The notes: a model not told the origin generated them from the sequence alone. A stretch of DNA of 7,916 bases from Perlabentimonas sp964554585 (GCA_964554585.1 CAZKPD010000113.1:1-7916); one strand, 5' to 3'; positions 1 through 6,799 are shown, counted from the stretch's first letter. Made by a program: numbers and translations.

Positions 1-1
1 G

Positions 2-55
2 CGCTTAAGCTGGGACAACGGTTCGACCGTTAAACGCTTTGTGAAACAGAGATAA
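2..55 (+). CDS. 3' end of a probable T9SS cargo protein (C-terminal sorting domain)
   Basis: The frame beginning at base 2 reads RLSWDNGSTVKRFVKQR and stops with TAA at 53-55. This resembles the last strand of a type A T9SS C-terminal sorting domain, which usually ends in a hydrophobic strand, a polar turn such as NG(S/T), and a basic K-F-(V/I)-K-Q finish. The tail of the FG-GAP protein at 1718-3184 ends similarly (FKLIKQ). Family knowledge: this domain directs export across the outer membrane by the type IX system and is removed at the cell surface. The rest of the gene lies off the left edge, so the catalytic or binding part is unknown. A strong terminator hairpin starts 17 bases after the stop, which supports a real gene end here. 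Only 17 residues are visible, so the assignment is moderately sure at best. Confidence 0.6.
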   Translation, partial: RLSWDNGSTVKRFVKQR

Positions 56-72
56 CACAGGGTTTACCAATC

Positions 73-101
73 AAAAAAGGGCTCAATTTGAGCCCTTTTT
101 T
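73..101. terminator. Bidirectional intrinsic terminator between convergent genes
   Basis: An A6 run (73-78) precedes GGGCTCAA (79-86), which pairs with TTGAGCCC (88-95), followed by T6 (96-101). The A-run pairs with the T-run, so the hairpin has a U-tract on either strand. It sits between the + strand gene ending at 55 and the - strand gene ending at 123 and can serve both. Confidence 0.9.
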
Positions 102-122
102 GATATGCTATACTACTGAAAG

Positions 123-1439
123 CTACTTCACCACAGTACGAGAAATCCTTATGCTATTTTGCTCCAGCGAGATTACATACACCCCTTTGGCAAGGATAGA
201 AGCATCTATTGCAATAGTACCCGATTGTACATCAACTTTTTGATTAATTATTACCCTGCCGGTGATGTCAATGAACTTGATATCTACCTGGCCGCTTAGC
301 TCTTGGGGAATAACAATGTTTATCAATTCGTTAAAAGGGTTAGGATATACCACCATTGGGTTGGGAACAGCAGGGTTTTCCATAACTCCATTGACAATAA
401 GCTCTTCCGGCATGGGGGCCCTATAAACGCCTATGGCTTCTTCTGCGAGTGTAAAAACGGGCGCAACAACATAGTTATCGGTAAACGCAAAATTCATGGG
501 AGTATCAAAGACAAAGTAGTTTTCTCCCAGCAGTTCTCCCGAAAAGCCATCGCTAAAATCAATCCACGACTCACCCATATCGGTTGTGTAGAATATTCCA
601 TCACTGGTATGACCCAAGAAGAGGGCTCCGTGATACGGTCTAACCACCCTAATGCTTGTACTAATATTTTCGGGCATAGGAACTATTGCCCAATTAACCA
701 TGTCGGTTGTGTACCTAATTCCCTGTGGGAGGCCGTATGCATTATGGATTACATATAGTGCTCCGTCTAAAACAAAGGAATCGCCGCAATACCACAAATC
801 ATCTACTTTTGTCCAATGGTCGGCACTCTCATCGTACTGCCAGATACCAAACGCTCCAATGGCGTATAAACTCCCTTTAAAAGAGCTAAAACTGTAGGTC
901 CATTGACCCCCATTGTCGGGCTCATCGGCATCTTGTAATGATTCATAATCGGTTAGAGTCCATGTATCACCCATATCATCGCTGTAGGCAATGCCCCAAT
1001 AGAGAATAGAAACATAAAGCCTGTCGTTATGAAACACCATGGCATATATGGGGTCATCGTAAAACTCAACCTCGGGAAACAGGTGCTGTATGGATATTTC
1101 GTCCCAGCTGTTTCCTCCATCGGCGCTTCGAGCAATATACCCATCAACGCCACCAAAAAAGATGTAATCTCCCAGAATGGCATGAGCGGTATAACTCCGA
1201 TTGGCGGCGGTACACTCTCCCCATGTTTCTCCCTCATCCTTAGAAATATAAAGCCCTTGATAGTTATAAAAATCTGAACTGGCAACGATTAAATCACCTT
1301 GACTTGTTTGGCATATATCCCAAGCACTTGGCTTAGGAAATGATGTGGGTGCCCACTGCGCCGATAGGTTAGAAAAACTGCCAACCAGAATAGAGGTAGC
1401 CACAGCAGCACTCAATAGTAAAGAATACATTTTTCTCAT
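123..1439 (-). CDS. Secreted Asp-box (BNR/sialidase-fold) beta-propeller protein with T9SS sorting domain
   Basis: The 438-residue product starts at the ATG at 1439, because MRKMYSLLLSAAVATS begins a normal signal peptide. An ATG 14 codons upstream would put a polar stretch before it. Cleavage is likely at LSA|QW, near residue 27. Four clear Asp boxes (SxDxGxTW type) occur at about 66-73, 105-112, 153-160 and 285-292. Two degenerate ones lie near 202-209 and 244-250. Each follows a G-(L/I/Y)-x-(Y/I/A) strand, giving about six propeller repeats. The C-terminal 74 residues, from YPNP at 365, form a type A T9SS sorting domain ending RTVVK. Asp-box propellers occur in sialidases and in non-enzymatic proteins such as Ycf48-like assembly factors. 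I see no sialidase FRIP motif or catalytic triad pattern, so a catalytic role is not supported; a surface binding role is inferred. The gene is divergent from the FG-GAP gene at 1718. Confidence 0.9.
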   Translation of the reverse strand: MRKMYSLLLSAAVATSILVGSFSNLSAQWAPTSFPKPSAWDICQTSQGDLIVASSDFYNYQGLYISKDEGETWGECTAANRSYTAHAILGDYIFFGGVDGYIARSADGGNSWDEISIQHLFPEVEFYDDPIYAMVFHNDRLYVSILYWGIAYSDDMGDTWTLTDYESLQDADEPDNGGQWTYSFSSFKGSLYAIGAFGIWQYDESADHWTKVDDLWYCGDSFVLDGALYVIHNAYGLPQGIRYTTDMVNWAIVPMPENISTSIRVVRPYHGALFLGHTSDGIFYTTDMGESWIDFSDGFSGELLGENYFVFDTPMNFAFTDNYVVAPVFTLAEEAIGVYRAPMPEELIVNGVMENPAVPNPMVVYPNPFNELINIVIPQELSGQVDIKFIDITGRVIINQKVDVQSGTIAIDASILAKGVYVISLEQNSIRISRTVVK

Positions 1440-1717
1440 TGTTTTTACGCTTTTTAAATTATTAAACACATTGATTATCATATACTTTCGAATTCATCCT
1501 TTCTGCAGCGACACAAAGAGCTATAAGCGACTCCATTGGTGCCTCCAGAAGTTTGCAGAAAAACCCTTTTGGGAAACACAACGGTTGAGATTATTGATTA
1601 CATTTATACGCACACTAATCCATGGCACGTTCTTAGGCAACACATAACCAAGGGCTCAAATTTGTGGCTCAAATATAGATAAATAAACCAACCAACATTA
1701 ACCAAATCCAATGCACT
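1440..1717. promoter_or_regulatory. Divergent intergenic region holding promoters of two secreted-propeller genes
   Basis: The 278 bases between two divergent start codons have no convincing gene. Both starts lack a Shine-Dalgarno sequence and sit in A-rich leaders, as is usual in Bacteroidota. I could not find a clean TAnnTTTG -7 box on either strand, so promoter positions are not assigned. The only notable motif is the direct repeat at 1653-1674, on the side of the rightward gene. Confidence 0.5.
1653..1674 (+). repeat. Direct repeat GGCTCAAAT x2, 13-base period
   Basis: GGCTCAAAT occurs at 1653-1661 and again at 1666-1674, 44 bases before the ATG at 1718. The 13-base period is a little over one helical turn. 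It could be a regulator site or chance; the evidence is the two identical 9-mers only. Confidence 0.35.
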
Positions 1718-3184
1718 ATGAAAAAATTTTACTCTTTAATTAACGCATTCATAGGTTTTATGGCTATGTCTGCTTTCATTGTGGGTACTGCTCCCACGGC
1801 AACTGCACAGGATATCACCTTTGATCCTGTACAAAATTCCGGGTTATCCAATATGGCAATGGGTGCAAACCTTTTTGCCGATGTGGATAACGACGGGAAT
1901 ATCGATATCTTTCTTCTGGGACTGATGAGTCCCGAGACCTTTGAGATGGGTGCCAAAATTTATCTAAATAACGGGTCGGGAGGCTTTTTCGAGATTGAGA
2001 ATCTGGAGATGCCGGGGTTATTTGCAGGTTCAGCGGCTTTTGGCGATGTGAACGGGGACGGATACCTCGATTTAGTGATTAGCGGAGCTACTTTTGCTTT
2101 TGAGCAAAAAATGCTCCTGTTTATTAATAATGGCGAGGGCGGTTTTACCCTTTCAGAAGATGCCTCGTTTATGGGTTTGGTATACTCATCTCTCTCCATG
2201 GGTGACGTAAACGGGGATGGGCATGTAGATATCCTTTATGGTGGCTTGGATATTTTTACACAAGTTGGTTACACCATACTCTATATGAACAATGGTGACG
2301 GCACCTTTACTGCGAAAGAGGACACCCCATTTGCTCCGCTGTTTTATGGGAAGGTCGAGCTGGTAGATTTGAATGGGGATGGTCATTTAGACGCTTTTAT
2401 AAGCGGATCCTACCAGGATGAAAACGCAGATATGTTTAGCGAAACAAAAATTTATTTTAATGATGGGAGCGGAAACTTTACCCTGTCTGCTAATGACCTC
2501 GTGGGTGTTACCACAGGTGGTGCCGATTTTGCGGATGTAAATAAGGATGGGCACATTGATTTTGTTCTTACTGGGTCAGATCTCCAAACCGGAATGAATG
2601 TTTCAAAGCTCTACCTTAACGATAGCAACGGAAACTTTACCGCCTCTCCTGCTGAGTTTATGGGGTTTCAATATGGCGATGTAGCCATTATTGATGTGGA
2701 TGGGAATGGCCATAAAGACATTCTGATTGGTGGAAGCATAAGTAGTTCGGCCCATGCAGTGGTCCTTTATTATAACAACGGGGATGGCACATTTTCAGGG
2801 GTTGAAAATTTAGGTATACTCTCGGGCGAGGGTATGAAATTTGCCATTGCTGATATTAACAAAGACGGAGCCCTAGATTTGCTGACAACCAGGTTGGTAG
2901 ATGAATATCCTTTTACCAATCTATACCTTAATACCACAGAACAGGGGGTTGGAATTATAAACAATTTAGCCAATACAGTTTACGCCTATCCTAATCCCTC
3001 AAATGGGATATTTAACATTGTTACCGAGGGTAACCAGCTAATAGAGGTTTACAATCTGGTGGGACAAAAGGTGTATAGCAAAGTAGTACCACACGGCAAT
3101 GCGGAAATTAACCTAACCGATTATCCTAATGGAATCTATATATTCCGTGCCGGAACCCATTCATTTAAGCTGATAAAACAATAA
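1718..3184 (+). CDS. Secreted seven-repeat FG-GAP/VCBS beta-propeller protein with T9SS sorting domain
   Basis: The 488-residue product has a signal peptide, residues 1-30, with cleavage likely at TATA|QD. Seven calcium-loop motifs of the form Dx(D/N)x(D/N)GxxD begin at residues 55, 110, 163, 217, 273, 326 and 379. They are spaced 53-56 residues apart, each followed by a hydrophobic strand and a later NNG(D/S)GxF turn. That regularity matches an integrin-alpha-like seven-bladed propeller in which each blade binds calcium. The sixth loop is the odd one (DVDGNGHKD), with Asn at the fifth ligand position. A type A T9SS domain runs from about residue 422 (YAYPNPSNG) to the end (FKLIKQ). No enzymatic domain is visible, so the protein is probably a surface-exposed or released binding protein with unknown ligand. 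A terminator follows 19 bases after the stop. The start is the only reasonable ATG before the signal peptide and has no Shine-Dalgarno sequence. Confidence 0.93.
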   Translation: MKKFYSLINAFIGFMAMSAFIVGTAPTATAQDITFDPVQNSGLSNMAMGANLFADVDNDGNIDIFLLGLMSPETFEMGAKIYLNNGSGGFFEIENLEMPGLFAGSAAFGDVNGDGYLDLVISGATFAFEQKMLLFINNGEGGFTLSEDASFMGLVYSSLSMGDVNGDGHVDILYGGLDIFTQVGYTILYMNNGDGTFTAKEDTPFAPLFYGKVELVDLNGDGHLDAFISGSYQDENADMFSETKIYFNDGSGNFTLSANDLVGVTTGGADFADVNKDGHIDFVLTGSDLQTGMNVSKLYLNDSNGNFTASPAEFMGFQYGDVAIIDVDGNGHKDILIGGSISSSAHAVVLYYNNGDGTFSGVENLGILSGEGMKFAIADINKDGALDLLTTRLVDEYPFTNLYLNTTEQGVGIINNLANTVYAYPNPSNGIFNIVTEGNQLIEVYNLVGQKVYSKVVPHGNAEINLTDYPNGIYIFRAGTHSFKLIKQ

Positions 3185-3203
3185 TCGGAATAACCGATTT
3201 CAG

Positions 3204-3231
3204 AAAGAGCCTCCTAAAAGAGGCTCTTTTT
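3204..3231 (+). terminator. Intrinsic terminator after the FG-GAP gene
   Basis: AAAGAGCCTC (3204-3213) pairs perfectly with GAGGCTCTTT (3220-3229) across a 6-base loop, followed by a T-rich tail to 3236. The U-tract is good for + strand transcripts. For the convergent - strand gene ending at 3250 the tail is weak, so it is mainly a + strand terminator. A smaller hairpin, AATCGG/CCGATT (3183-3199), overlaps the stop codon just upstream. Confidence 0.88.
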
Positions 3232-3249
3232 CTTTTACTTTTCTACCCA

Positions 3250-5745
3250 TTACCTTGGCTTAATGAGTATTATCTCCACCCTCCGGTTCTCAAAATCGTG
3301 GATGGGATGTGTGGATACGGGCCAAACCGGATTCTCTTTTCCTAATCCAAGGGCGTGTAACCGTTCCGGAGCAATGCCCTTTTCAATAAAAAAGTTCATA
3401 ACCTCATTGGCTCGGTTTTGGCCCAAGGTTAGGCAGTACTCATCACTCCCTCTCAAATCCGTATAACCTAATAGTATAGCGTGTTGCTGTGGATTATTCT
3501 CAAGGTAGCTGACGTATTTCAGGAGGGTTTCCATATCTTCATTCCGAATGGAATAGTAATCAAAATTAAAGTTGGCCACATTCTGTGGTGCAGCCACAGG
3601 CTGAAAGTTTACCAGTTCTAGCCTTTTTAACAGATTTGGAGGGAGGGTAATGGGATCAATGCCCTGTAAGTTTCCCAAATTATCGCTTCCGTAAAGCTGC
3701 TTAGATACAGATTTTTCCTTAAATGGGGTTGACTGGTAGGTTAATACGATCTCGGTAAAATCTTTGTAAAGGCTGTAGGGAGTGTATGACACCTCATAGT
3801 ATGTGGTTTGAGTATTGGTTATTTCCTTAAATACGTGGTCAATATCCGACACCCGAGTGATGGGGTAATAGTGCCCAAAAGAGTAGTCGGCCAACGATTG
3901 CAGAACAGAAAAGTTTACCCAGCTGCCCAAGCTCACTACACTAATGGGTATTTTATGCAATCGAGCCTGCTTAAGTACATCGAAAGCGGTAAAGTGTAAA
4001 TGCTCAAAATAGACGAATGAGGCGTTCTCTTCTCCATCGGTAAATAGAACTATCTTTCGATCCCGCCCTTTAGGCTCAGCTTTTAGCTTCAGTATACCCA
4101 AATCGGTAGCGGCATATAGTGCGGTCATGCCCCCCAACGAGTCAAACGGAATACGGTTATACTCAGCCATTATGCTGTCGGGATTGAATAGGAATGGGGT
4201 ATCAAACACCAAGCGATGGTCAAATTTCACAAAGGAGATTCTATCCTCATCCCGCTTATTGCGAACAAAACGCTCCACAATTTTATCCATGTACTTATAA
4301 ACGTGTCCCATGGATCCCGAATTATCAACCACCATAATAATATCACGCGGAGGAAGAGTATCCTTAAAGTGTACTTCTGCCACCTGAAGATCTTTTATCT
4401 TGGTCTTTTTCTCTTGGTAGGCTTCAACCACATTTAGGAATACATCTTTTTGATTAGGCTTTGCTAACCCACTGATAAAGTTGCCTTTTTCATCTACTGC
4501 TACAACCTTTAGCTTAAACGTTGAGGGCATCTCGGTTAGATCAACCCCAAAAATATCCATAAAAATCTCTTCCCCTTCCAGAGAACCCACTTCACGAATA
4601 TTATTATGAAAATGTGGCCTTTTTTGAAAAATGAGATTGTGGGTCGCTATACTCTTAATATAATCGCCCTTACCGTTATAATAAAAATAGTGTAAAACAT
4701 GCCTTTTCTCTTCCGTAGCCACTAGTTTTAGGCTATGGCTTGGGGGGTAGGGTTCATCATCCACATAAACTGTATCCACTCCCTCTGCAAACCAATTAAG
4801 GTAATAGGGTCTTCCCTCCATAATCTCTTCGGCAAAACTGGCTATATAGTAATTGGGTTGCTTACCGCTCTTCACATTTTCAAGATAAAACCTTCTTAAA
4901 TCAGGCGTTTTAACGTGCATCGCCATATGCATGGATGTATCTTTATGGTGGGCAGTGGTAAACCTAAAAACAAAAACCGTATCGGTAACGGGGTTCACTT
5001 CCATAGTTCCTTCAGTGTCAGCAATAGGGATTCCGTTCATGGAAATATTACGGGCATCATCCAGCTGCCATTTGAGGCGTACCTTATTTTTGCGATAAAA
5101 GAGCATTTTTTCGCCCTGGCTATGGTATTGATGGTTAATAAATGCGCCAATATGGTAAGCGTAGATGCACCGCACATCCACTTTGCGTTCTATACTGTGC
5201 CCCGACCTGGTAGCAGCCCGCAGCACAAAGGAGGTATCCGATTTGATGGCAAAACTCATTTTGTGGATAGAAGGGATTTCCACATCGTTCAGATAAACCC
5301 GATGGGCATTATTCACCACCCATGAAATAGCTAACGTGCGATTATAGGCACCCGCCGGGGGAACCTCAAAACGGATAATATCAGGAATTTTAACGGTTAC
5401 ATTCCGTTGCCGTTTTATCTCCTCGCCGCCCTCTGTTACAATGCGCAGGTTAAATGGTTGAGATTCGGTAACCACAACCCATTCAGACCCTTCCGAAGCT
5501 ACGCTTGAACCATTGATCCAAATAGTATCAATTATGCCCTCATAGGTTACCTTCCACTTTACCTGTACCGAGTCGCCCATTAGGGCTTGGGTTGGAGCCA
5601 CAGAAAAGCTAATTCGGGGGCGTGCCGCTACTTTTGCTTTAGGTTTCCATAATTGTGCATACACATTGATACTACTCAAGAGCAAAAGCAGTATAAAGGC
5701 ATAGCGATAAAAAGCGGTTATAGTTTTGTTTGGATGGCTTTGCAT
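3250..5745 (-). CDS. Exported multidomain protein: Ig-like repeats, VWA domain, OmpA peptidoglycan-binding domain
   Basis: The 831-residue product starts at the ATG at 5745. An in-frame TTG 17 codons upstream would bury the signal peptide. The peptide has a hydrophobic core (AFILLLLLSS) and likely cleavage at VYA|QL, with no lipobox Cys. Four diverged Ig-like repeats follow, at about 45-375. Each has a core Trp (64, 142, 226, 318) and then a V/I-x-hydrophobic-N/D-G/D turn about a dozen residues later. A VWFA-related lead-in (about 395-460) precedes the VWA domain, about 463-648. Its MIDAS is intact: D474, S476 and S478 in DNSGS, T541 and D570. The last 105 residues are an OmpA domain with the peptidoglycan-binding Asp763 (GYTD) and Arg778 (NRANEV). 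Inference: it is anchored on peptidoglycan in the periplasm and uses the MIDAS to bind a partner by divalent metal. It lacks a T9SS tail, unlike the neighbouring exported proteins. It appears monocistronic. Confidence 0.92.
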   Translation of the reverse strand: MQSHPNKTITAFYRYAFILLLLLSSINVYAQLWKPKAKVAARPRISFSVAPTQALMGDSVQVKWKVTYEGIIDTIWINGSSVASEGSEWVVVTESQPFNLRIVTEGGEEIKRQRNVTVKIPDIIRFEVPPAGAYNRTLAISWVVNNAHRVYLNDVEIPSIHKMSFAIKSDTSFVLRAATRSGHSIERKVDVRCIYAYHIGAFINHQYHSQGEKMLFYRKNKVRLKWQLDDARNISMNGIPIADTEGTMEVNPVTDTVFVFRFTTAHHKDTSMHMAMHVKTPDLRRFYLENVKSGKQPNYYIASFAEEIMEGRPYYLNWFAEGVDTVYVDDEPYPPSHSLKLVATEEKRHVLHYFYYNGKGDYIKSIATHNLIFQKRPHFHNNIREVGSLEGEEIFMDIFGVDLTEMPSTFKLKVVAVDEKGNFISGLAKPNQKDVFLNVVEAYQEKKTKIKDLQVAEVHFKDTLPPRDIIMVVDNSGSMGHVYKYMDKIVERFVRNKRDEDRISFVKFDHRLVFDTPFLFNPDSIMAEYNRIPFDSLGGMTALYAATDLGILKLKAEPKGRDRKIVLFTDGEENASFVYFEHLHFTAFDVLKQARLHKIPISVVSLGSWVNFSVLQSLADYSFGHYYPITRVSDIDHVFKEITNTQTTYYEVSYTPYSLYKDFTEIVLTYQSTPFKEKSVSKQLYGSDNLGNLQGIDPITLPPNLLKRLELVNFQPVAAPQNVANFNFDYYSIRNEDMETLLKYVSYLENNPQQHAILLGYTDLRGSDEYCLTLGQNRANEVMNFFIEKGIAPERLHALGLGKENPVWPVSTHPIHDFENRRVEIILIKPR

Positions 5746-5916
5746 TCTTTTAGGGTTTATGTGGTTCAAGCCAAAATAGGGTGAAAGGCTTAACAATGCG
5801 ACTGTTTGTAGTCAATGTAACGGGGTTTTAAGCGCTTAGTTGTTTTATGCCTTATGTGTTTTGATATAAGTGTGGTTAACACGGGTTGAATGTGCTAAAT
5901 ACGTGGATAAGTAGAA
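5746..5916. other. Leader and spacer upstream of the VWA-OmpA gene; no gene seen
   Basis: This stretch holds no convincing open frame on either strand apart from a 17-codon upstream extension of the VWA-OmpA frame. It contains the perfect 10-base palindrome TAAGCGCTTA (5829-5838), which lies about 84 bases before the start codon and could be an operator, and the weak -7-like box at 5771-5779. Module A of the mobile unit begins at its left-hand neighbour, base 5917. Confidence 0.5.
5771..5779 (-). promoter_or_regulatory. Possible Bacteroidota -7 box for the VWA-OmpA gene
   Basis: On the - strand this reads CTATTTTGG, close to but one base short of the TAnnTTTG consensus. A TTG lies about 15 bases upstream, shorter than the usual spacing. 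If real, the transcript would start about 20 bases before the ATG at 5745 and exclude the upstream TTG at 5796, which agrees with the chosen start. The match is imperfect. Confidence 0.25.
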
Positions 5917-5931
5917 TATGGGGCTATAGCC
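5917..5931 (+). repeat. Short terminal element, module A left
   Basis: TATGGGGCTATAGCC differs at two positions from the module B left element (6664-6678). Its core extends to the perfect 12-base palindrome GGGCTATAGCCC (5921-5932). Confidence 0.6.
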
Positions 5932-5952
5932 CAAGGGTACTTCATTTCATCT

Positions 5953-5974
5953 CCCGCCGGCTAAAGCCGACGGG
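5953..5974 (-). repeat. REP-like palindrome A1
   Basis: CCCG-x-CGGC, loop TAAA, GCCG-x-CGGG, with one C/A mismatch in the stem at 5957/5970. Read on the - strand the loop is TTTA, so this copy is in the - orientation. Confidence 0.8.
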
Positions 5975-6021
5975 AATTTATTATTTTAAGTTATAACCTC
6001 TTGGGGTTGGATTTCCTTTAC

Positions 6022-6037
6022 CCCTAAAGCCAATGGT
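6022..6037 (-). repeat. Degenerate REP-like palindrome A2
   Basis: CCCCTAAAGCCAATGG keeps the CTAAAGCC core and right arm but its left arm no longer pairs well. The following GGTGATTT (6035-6042) is shared with the right flank of palindrome B1 (6721-6728), which supports common origin. It is a decayed copy in - orientation. Confidence 0.6.
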
Positions 6038-6062
6038 GATTTAATATTAAAACCACCAATTC

Positions 6063-6082
6063 CCGTGGGCTTTAGCCCACGG
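6063..6082 (+). repeat. REP-like palindrome A3
   Basis: CCGTGGGC, loop TTTA, GCCCACGG: a perfect 8-base stem. The loop is TTTA on the + strand, so orientation is opposite to A1 and A2. Confidence 0.85.
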
Positions 6083-6104
6083 ATTAGTTTTGCTAACGCA
6101 AATC

Positions 6105-6119
6105 GGCTTTAGCCTCATT
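6105..6119 (-). repeat. Short terminal element, module A right
   Basis: GGCTTTAGCCTCATT is identical over 15 bases to 6873-6887 and is the inverse of 6664-6678 with one mismatch. It ends 11 bases before the transposase stop codon at 6131. Confidence 0.75.
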
Positions 6120-6130
6120 AAAGCTAATCC

Positions 6131-6568
6131 CTACTTTTTAACATAAACCCAACCGTGCTTGTCCATAAAATCACTTACCTCATCCGTAAAAGCCACCTTA
6201 CTATGGTGTTTTTCTTGGTCTGCAATGTAGTTACGAACGGATTTAACATGGCTCTCGCTCACCCCCACTGCCCAATAATCATCTTGCCATATAAATTTTG
6301 AAGCGGTTAGCTTCTCTTTGTTTATCCAAAAAGAGGATTCCCCCTTTATCAGCTTGGCAACGTTGCTGATGGTTTGCTCTCGACCTAATGAGATAAGGCA
6401 ATGGGCATGGTCACTATAGCCATTTACAGAATCAATCCAAATGCTTTTGCTTTCAGCATTCTCAAGGATATGAGAAAAAACCTTTTCTCTTAACGGTTGA
6501 TTATTGAGGTAAGGATAACGGTTTTTAGTGGAGAATACGAGATGAACCCAAATTCTAACCCAGCTCAT
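6131..6568 (-). CDS. IS200-like REP-associated tyrosine transposase (Y1, HUH superfamily)
   Basis: The 145-residue protein is of normal length for the family and appears intact. It opens with the family pattern MSWVRIWVHLVFSTKNRYP, has the HUH-type metal site as His54-Ala-His56 in DHAHCLIS, and the expected catalytic Tyr114 in VRNYIADQEKHH, where Gln118 and the following HH are also typical. Family knowledge: Y1 transposases cut and rejoin single-stranded DNA next to hairpins, forming a 5'-phosphotyrosine link. The RAYT subgroup is tied to REP palindromes, and both sides of this gene carry such palindromes. The start is the ATG at 6568; a nearby ATG three to four bases upstream is out of frame and stops at once. 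The leader is A/T-rich without a Shine-Dalgarno sequence. No partner TnpB is present. The alternative is a free-living IS200 element, but ends of that kind are not obvious. Confidence 0.92.
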   Translation of the reverse strand: MSWVRIWVHLVFSTKNRYPYLNNQPLREKVFSHILENAESKSIWIDSVNGYSDHAHCLISLGREQTISNVAKLIKGESSFWINKEKLTASKFIWQDDYWAVGVSESHVKSVRNYIADQEKHHSKVAFTDEVSDFMDKHGWVYVKK

Positions 6569-6663
6569 GGCATAATTTTTAAATTAGATGATTAAACAAG
6601 TTAAGGATAAAAAAGGAACTCTTTCGGTTTTGGGTTGAAATTTTCGAAAGTAAAGAGCGGAAG
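6569..6663. promoter_or_regulatory. Leader of the transposase gene with an inverted repeat
   Basis: The arms CTCTTTCG (6619-6626) and CGAAAG plus AAAGAG (6645-6657) can pair in two registers (CTTTCG/CGAAAG, or CTCTTT/AAAGAG) around an 18-base or longer loop. They lie 50-90 bases upstream of the transposase ATG. IS200-type genes are often held low by leader structures, so a control role is possible but unproven. No sure promoter was found; TACTTTCG on the - strand (6645-6652) is one base from TAnnTTTG. Confidence 0.35.
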
Positions 6664-6678
6664 AATGGGGCTAAAGCC
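6664..6678 (+). repeat. Short terminal element, module B left
   Basis: AATGGGGCTAAAGCC is the inverse of 6873-6887 with one mismatch, giving module B terminal inverted repeats of 15 bases. Confidence 0.7.
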
Positions 6679-6702
6679 ACAAGATCTCTTGCTTCCTAAA
6701 TC

Positions 6703-6722
6703 CCGTCGGCTGAAGCCGACGG
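6703..6722 (-). repeat. REP-like palindrome B1
   Basis: CCGTCGGC, loop TGAA, GCCGACGG: a perfect 8-base stem. After a short mismatch the flanks AAAT and ATTT can pair again. The loop corresponds to TTCA on the - strand, so orientation is -. Confidence 0.85.
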
Positions 6723-6779
6723 TGATTTGTTTTTTTCTGAGATAAAATCCCTCCTCGTTGAGTTGTCTTCTTTCTTTCT

Positions 6780-6799
6780 CCGCGGGCTAAAGCCGCCGG
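6780..6799 (-). repeat. REP-like palindrome B2 (imperfect)
   Basis: CCGCGGGC, loop TAAA, GCCGCCGG: the stem has two adjacent mismatches in its middle (6783-6784 against 6795-6796). The CTAAAGCC core and the - orientation match A2 in module A. Confidence 0.7.

Larger units (their letters stand above)
5917..6119. repeat. Palindrome module A (203 bp), downstream of the transposase gene
   Basis: Five parts in order: short element on + (5917-5931), palindrome with TAAA loop (5953-5974), degenerate palindrome (6022-6037), perfect palindrome with TTTA loop (6063-6082), and short element inverted (6105-6119). The gap between the last palindrome and the right short element is 22 bases, the same as in module B. 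Between the second and third palindromes lies an A/T-rich near-palindrome (6035-6057) with GGTG and CACC arms. No open frame is present. Confidence 0.75.

Noticed and set aside
123..1439. A secreted sialidase
   Set aside because: Only the Asp-box repeats are shared with sialidases; no FRIP motif or catalytic Arg triad, Tyr/Glu pattern was seen.
1440..1481. Upstream ATG at 1481 for the Asp-box protein
   Set aside because: The added 14 residues are not signal-peptide-like, while the ATG at 1439 gives a normal N-terminus with basic residues followed by a hydrophobic core.
5746..5796. Upstream extension of the VWA-OmpA protein to a TTG start at 5796
   Set aside because: It would place 17 extra residues before a normal signal peptide, uses a rare start codon, and overlaps the only promoter-like box.
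6703..6737. Palindrome B1 plus T-run as a dedicated terminator
   Set aside because: The T-run starts several bases after the stem, no + strand gene ends there, and sister palindromes lack a T-run; it is better explained as a repeat copy.
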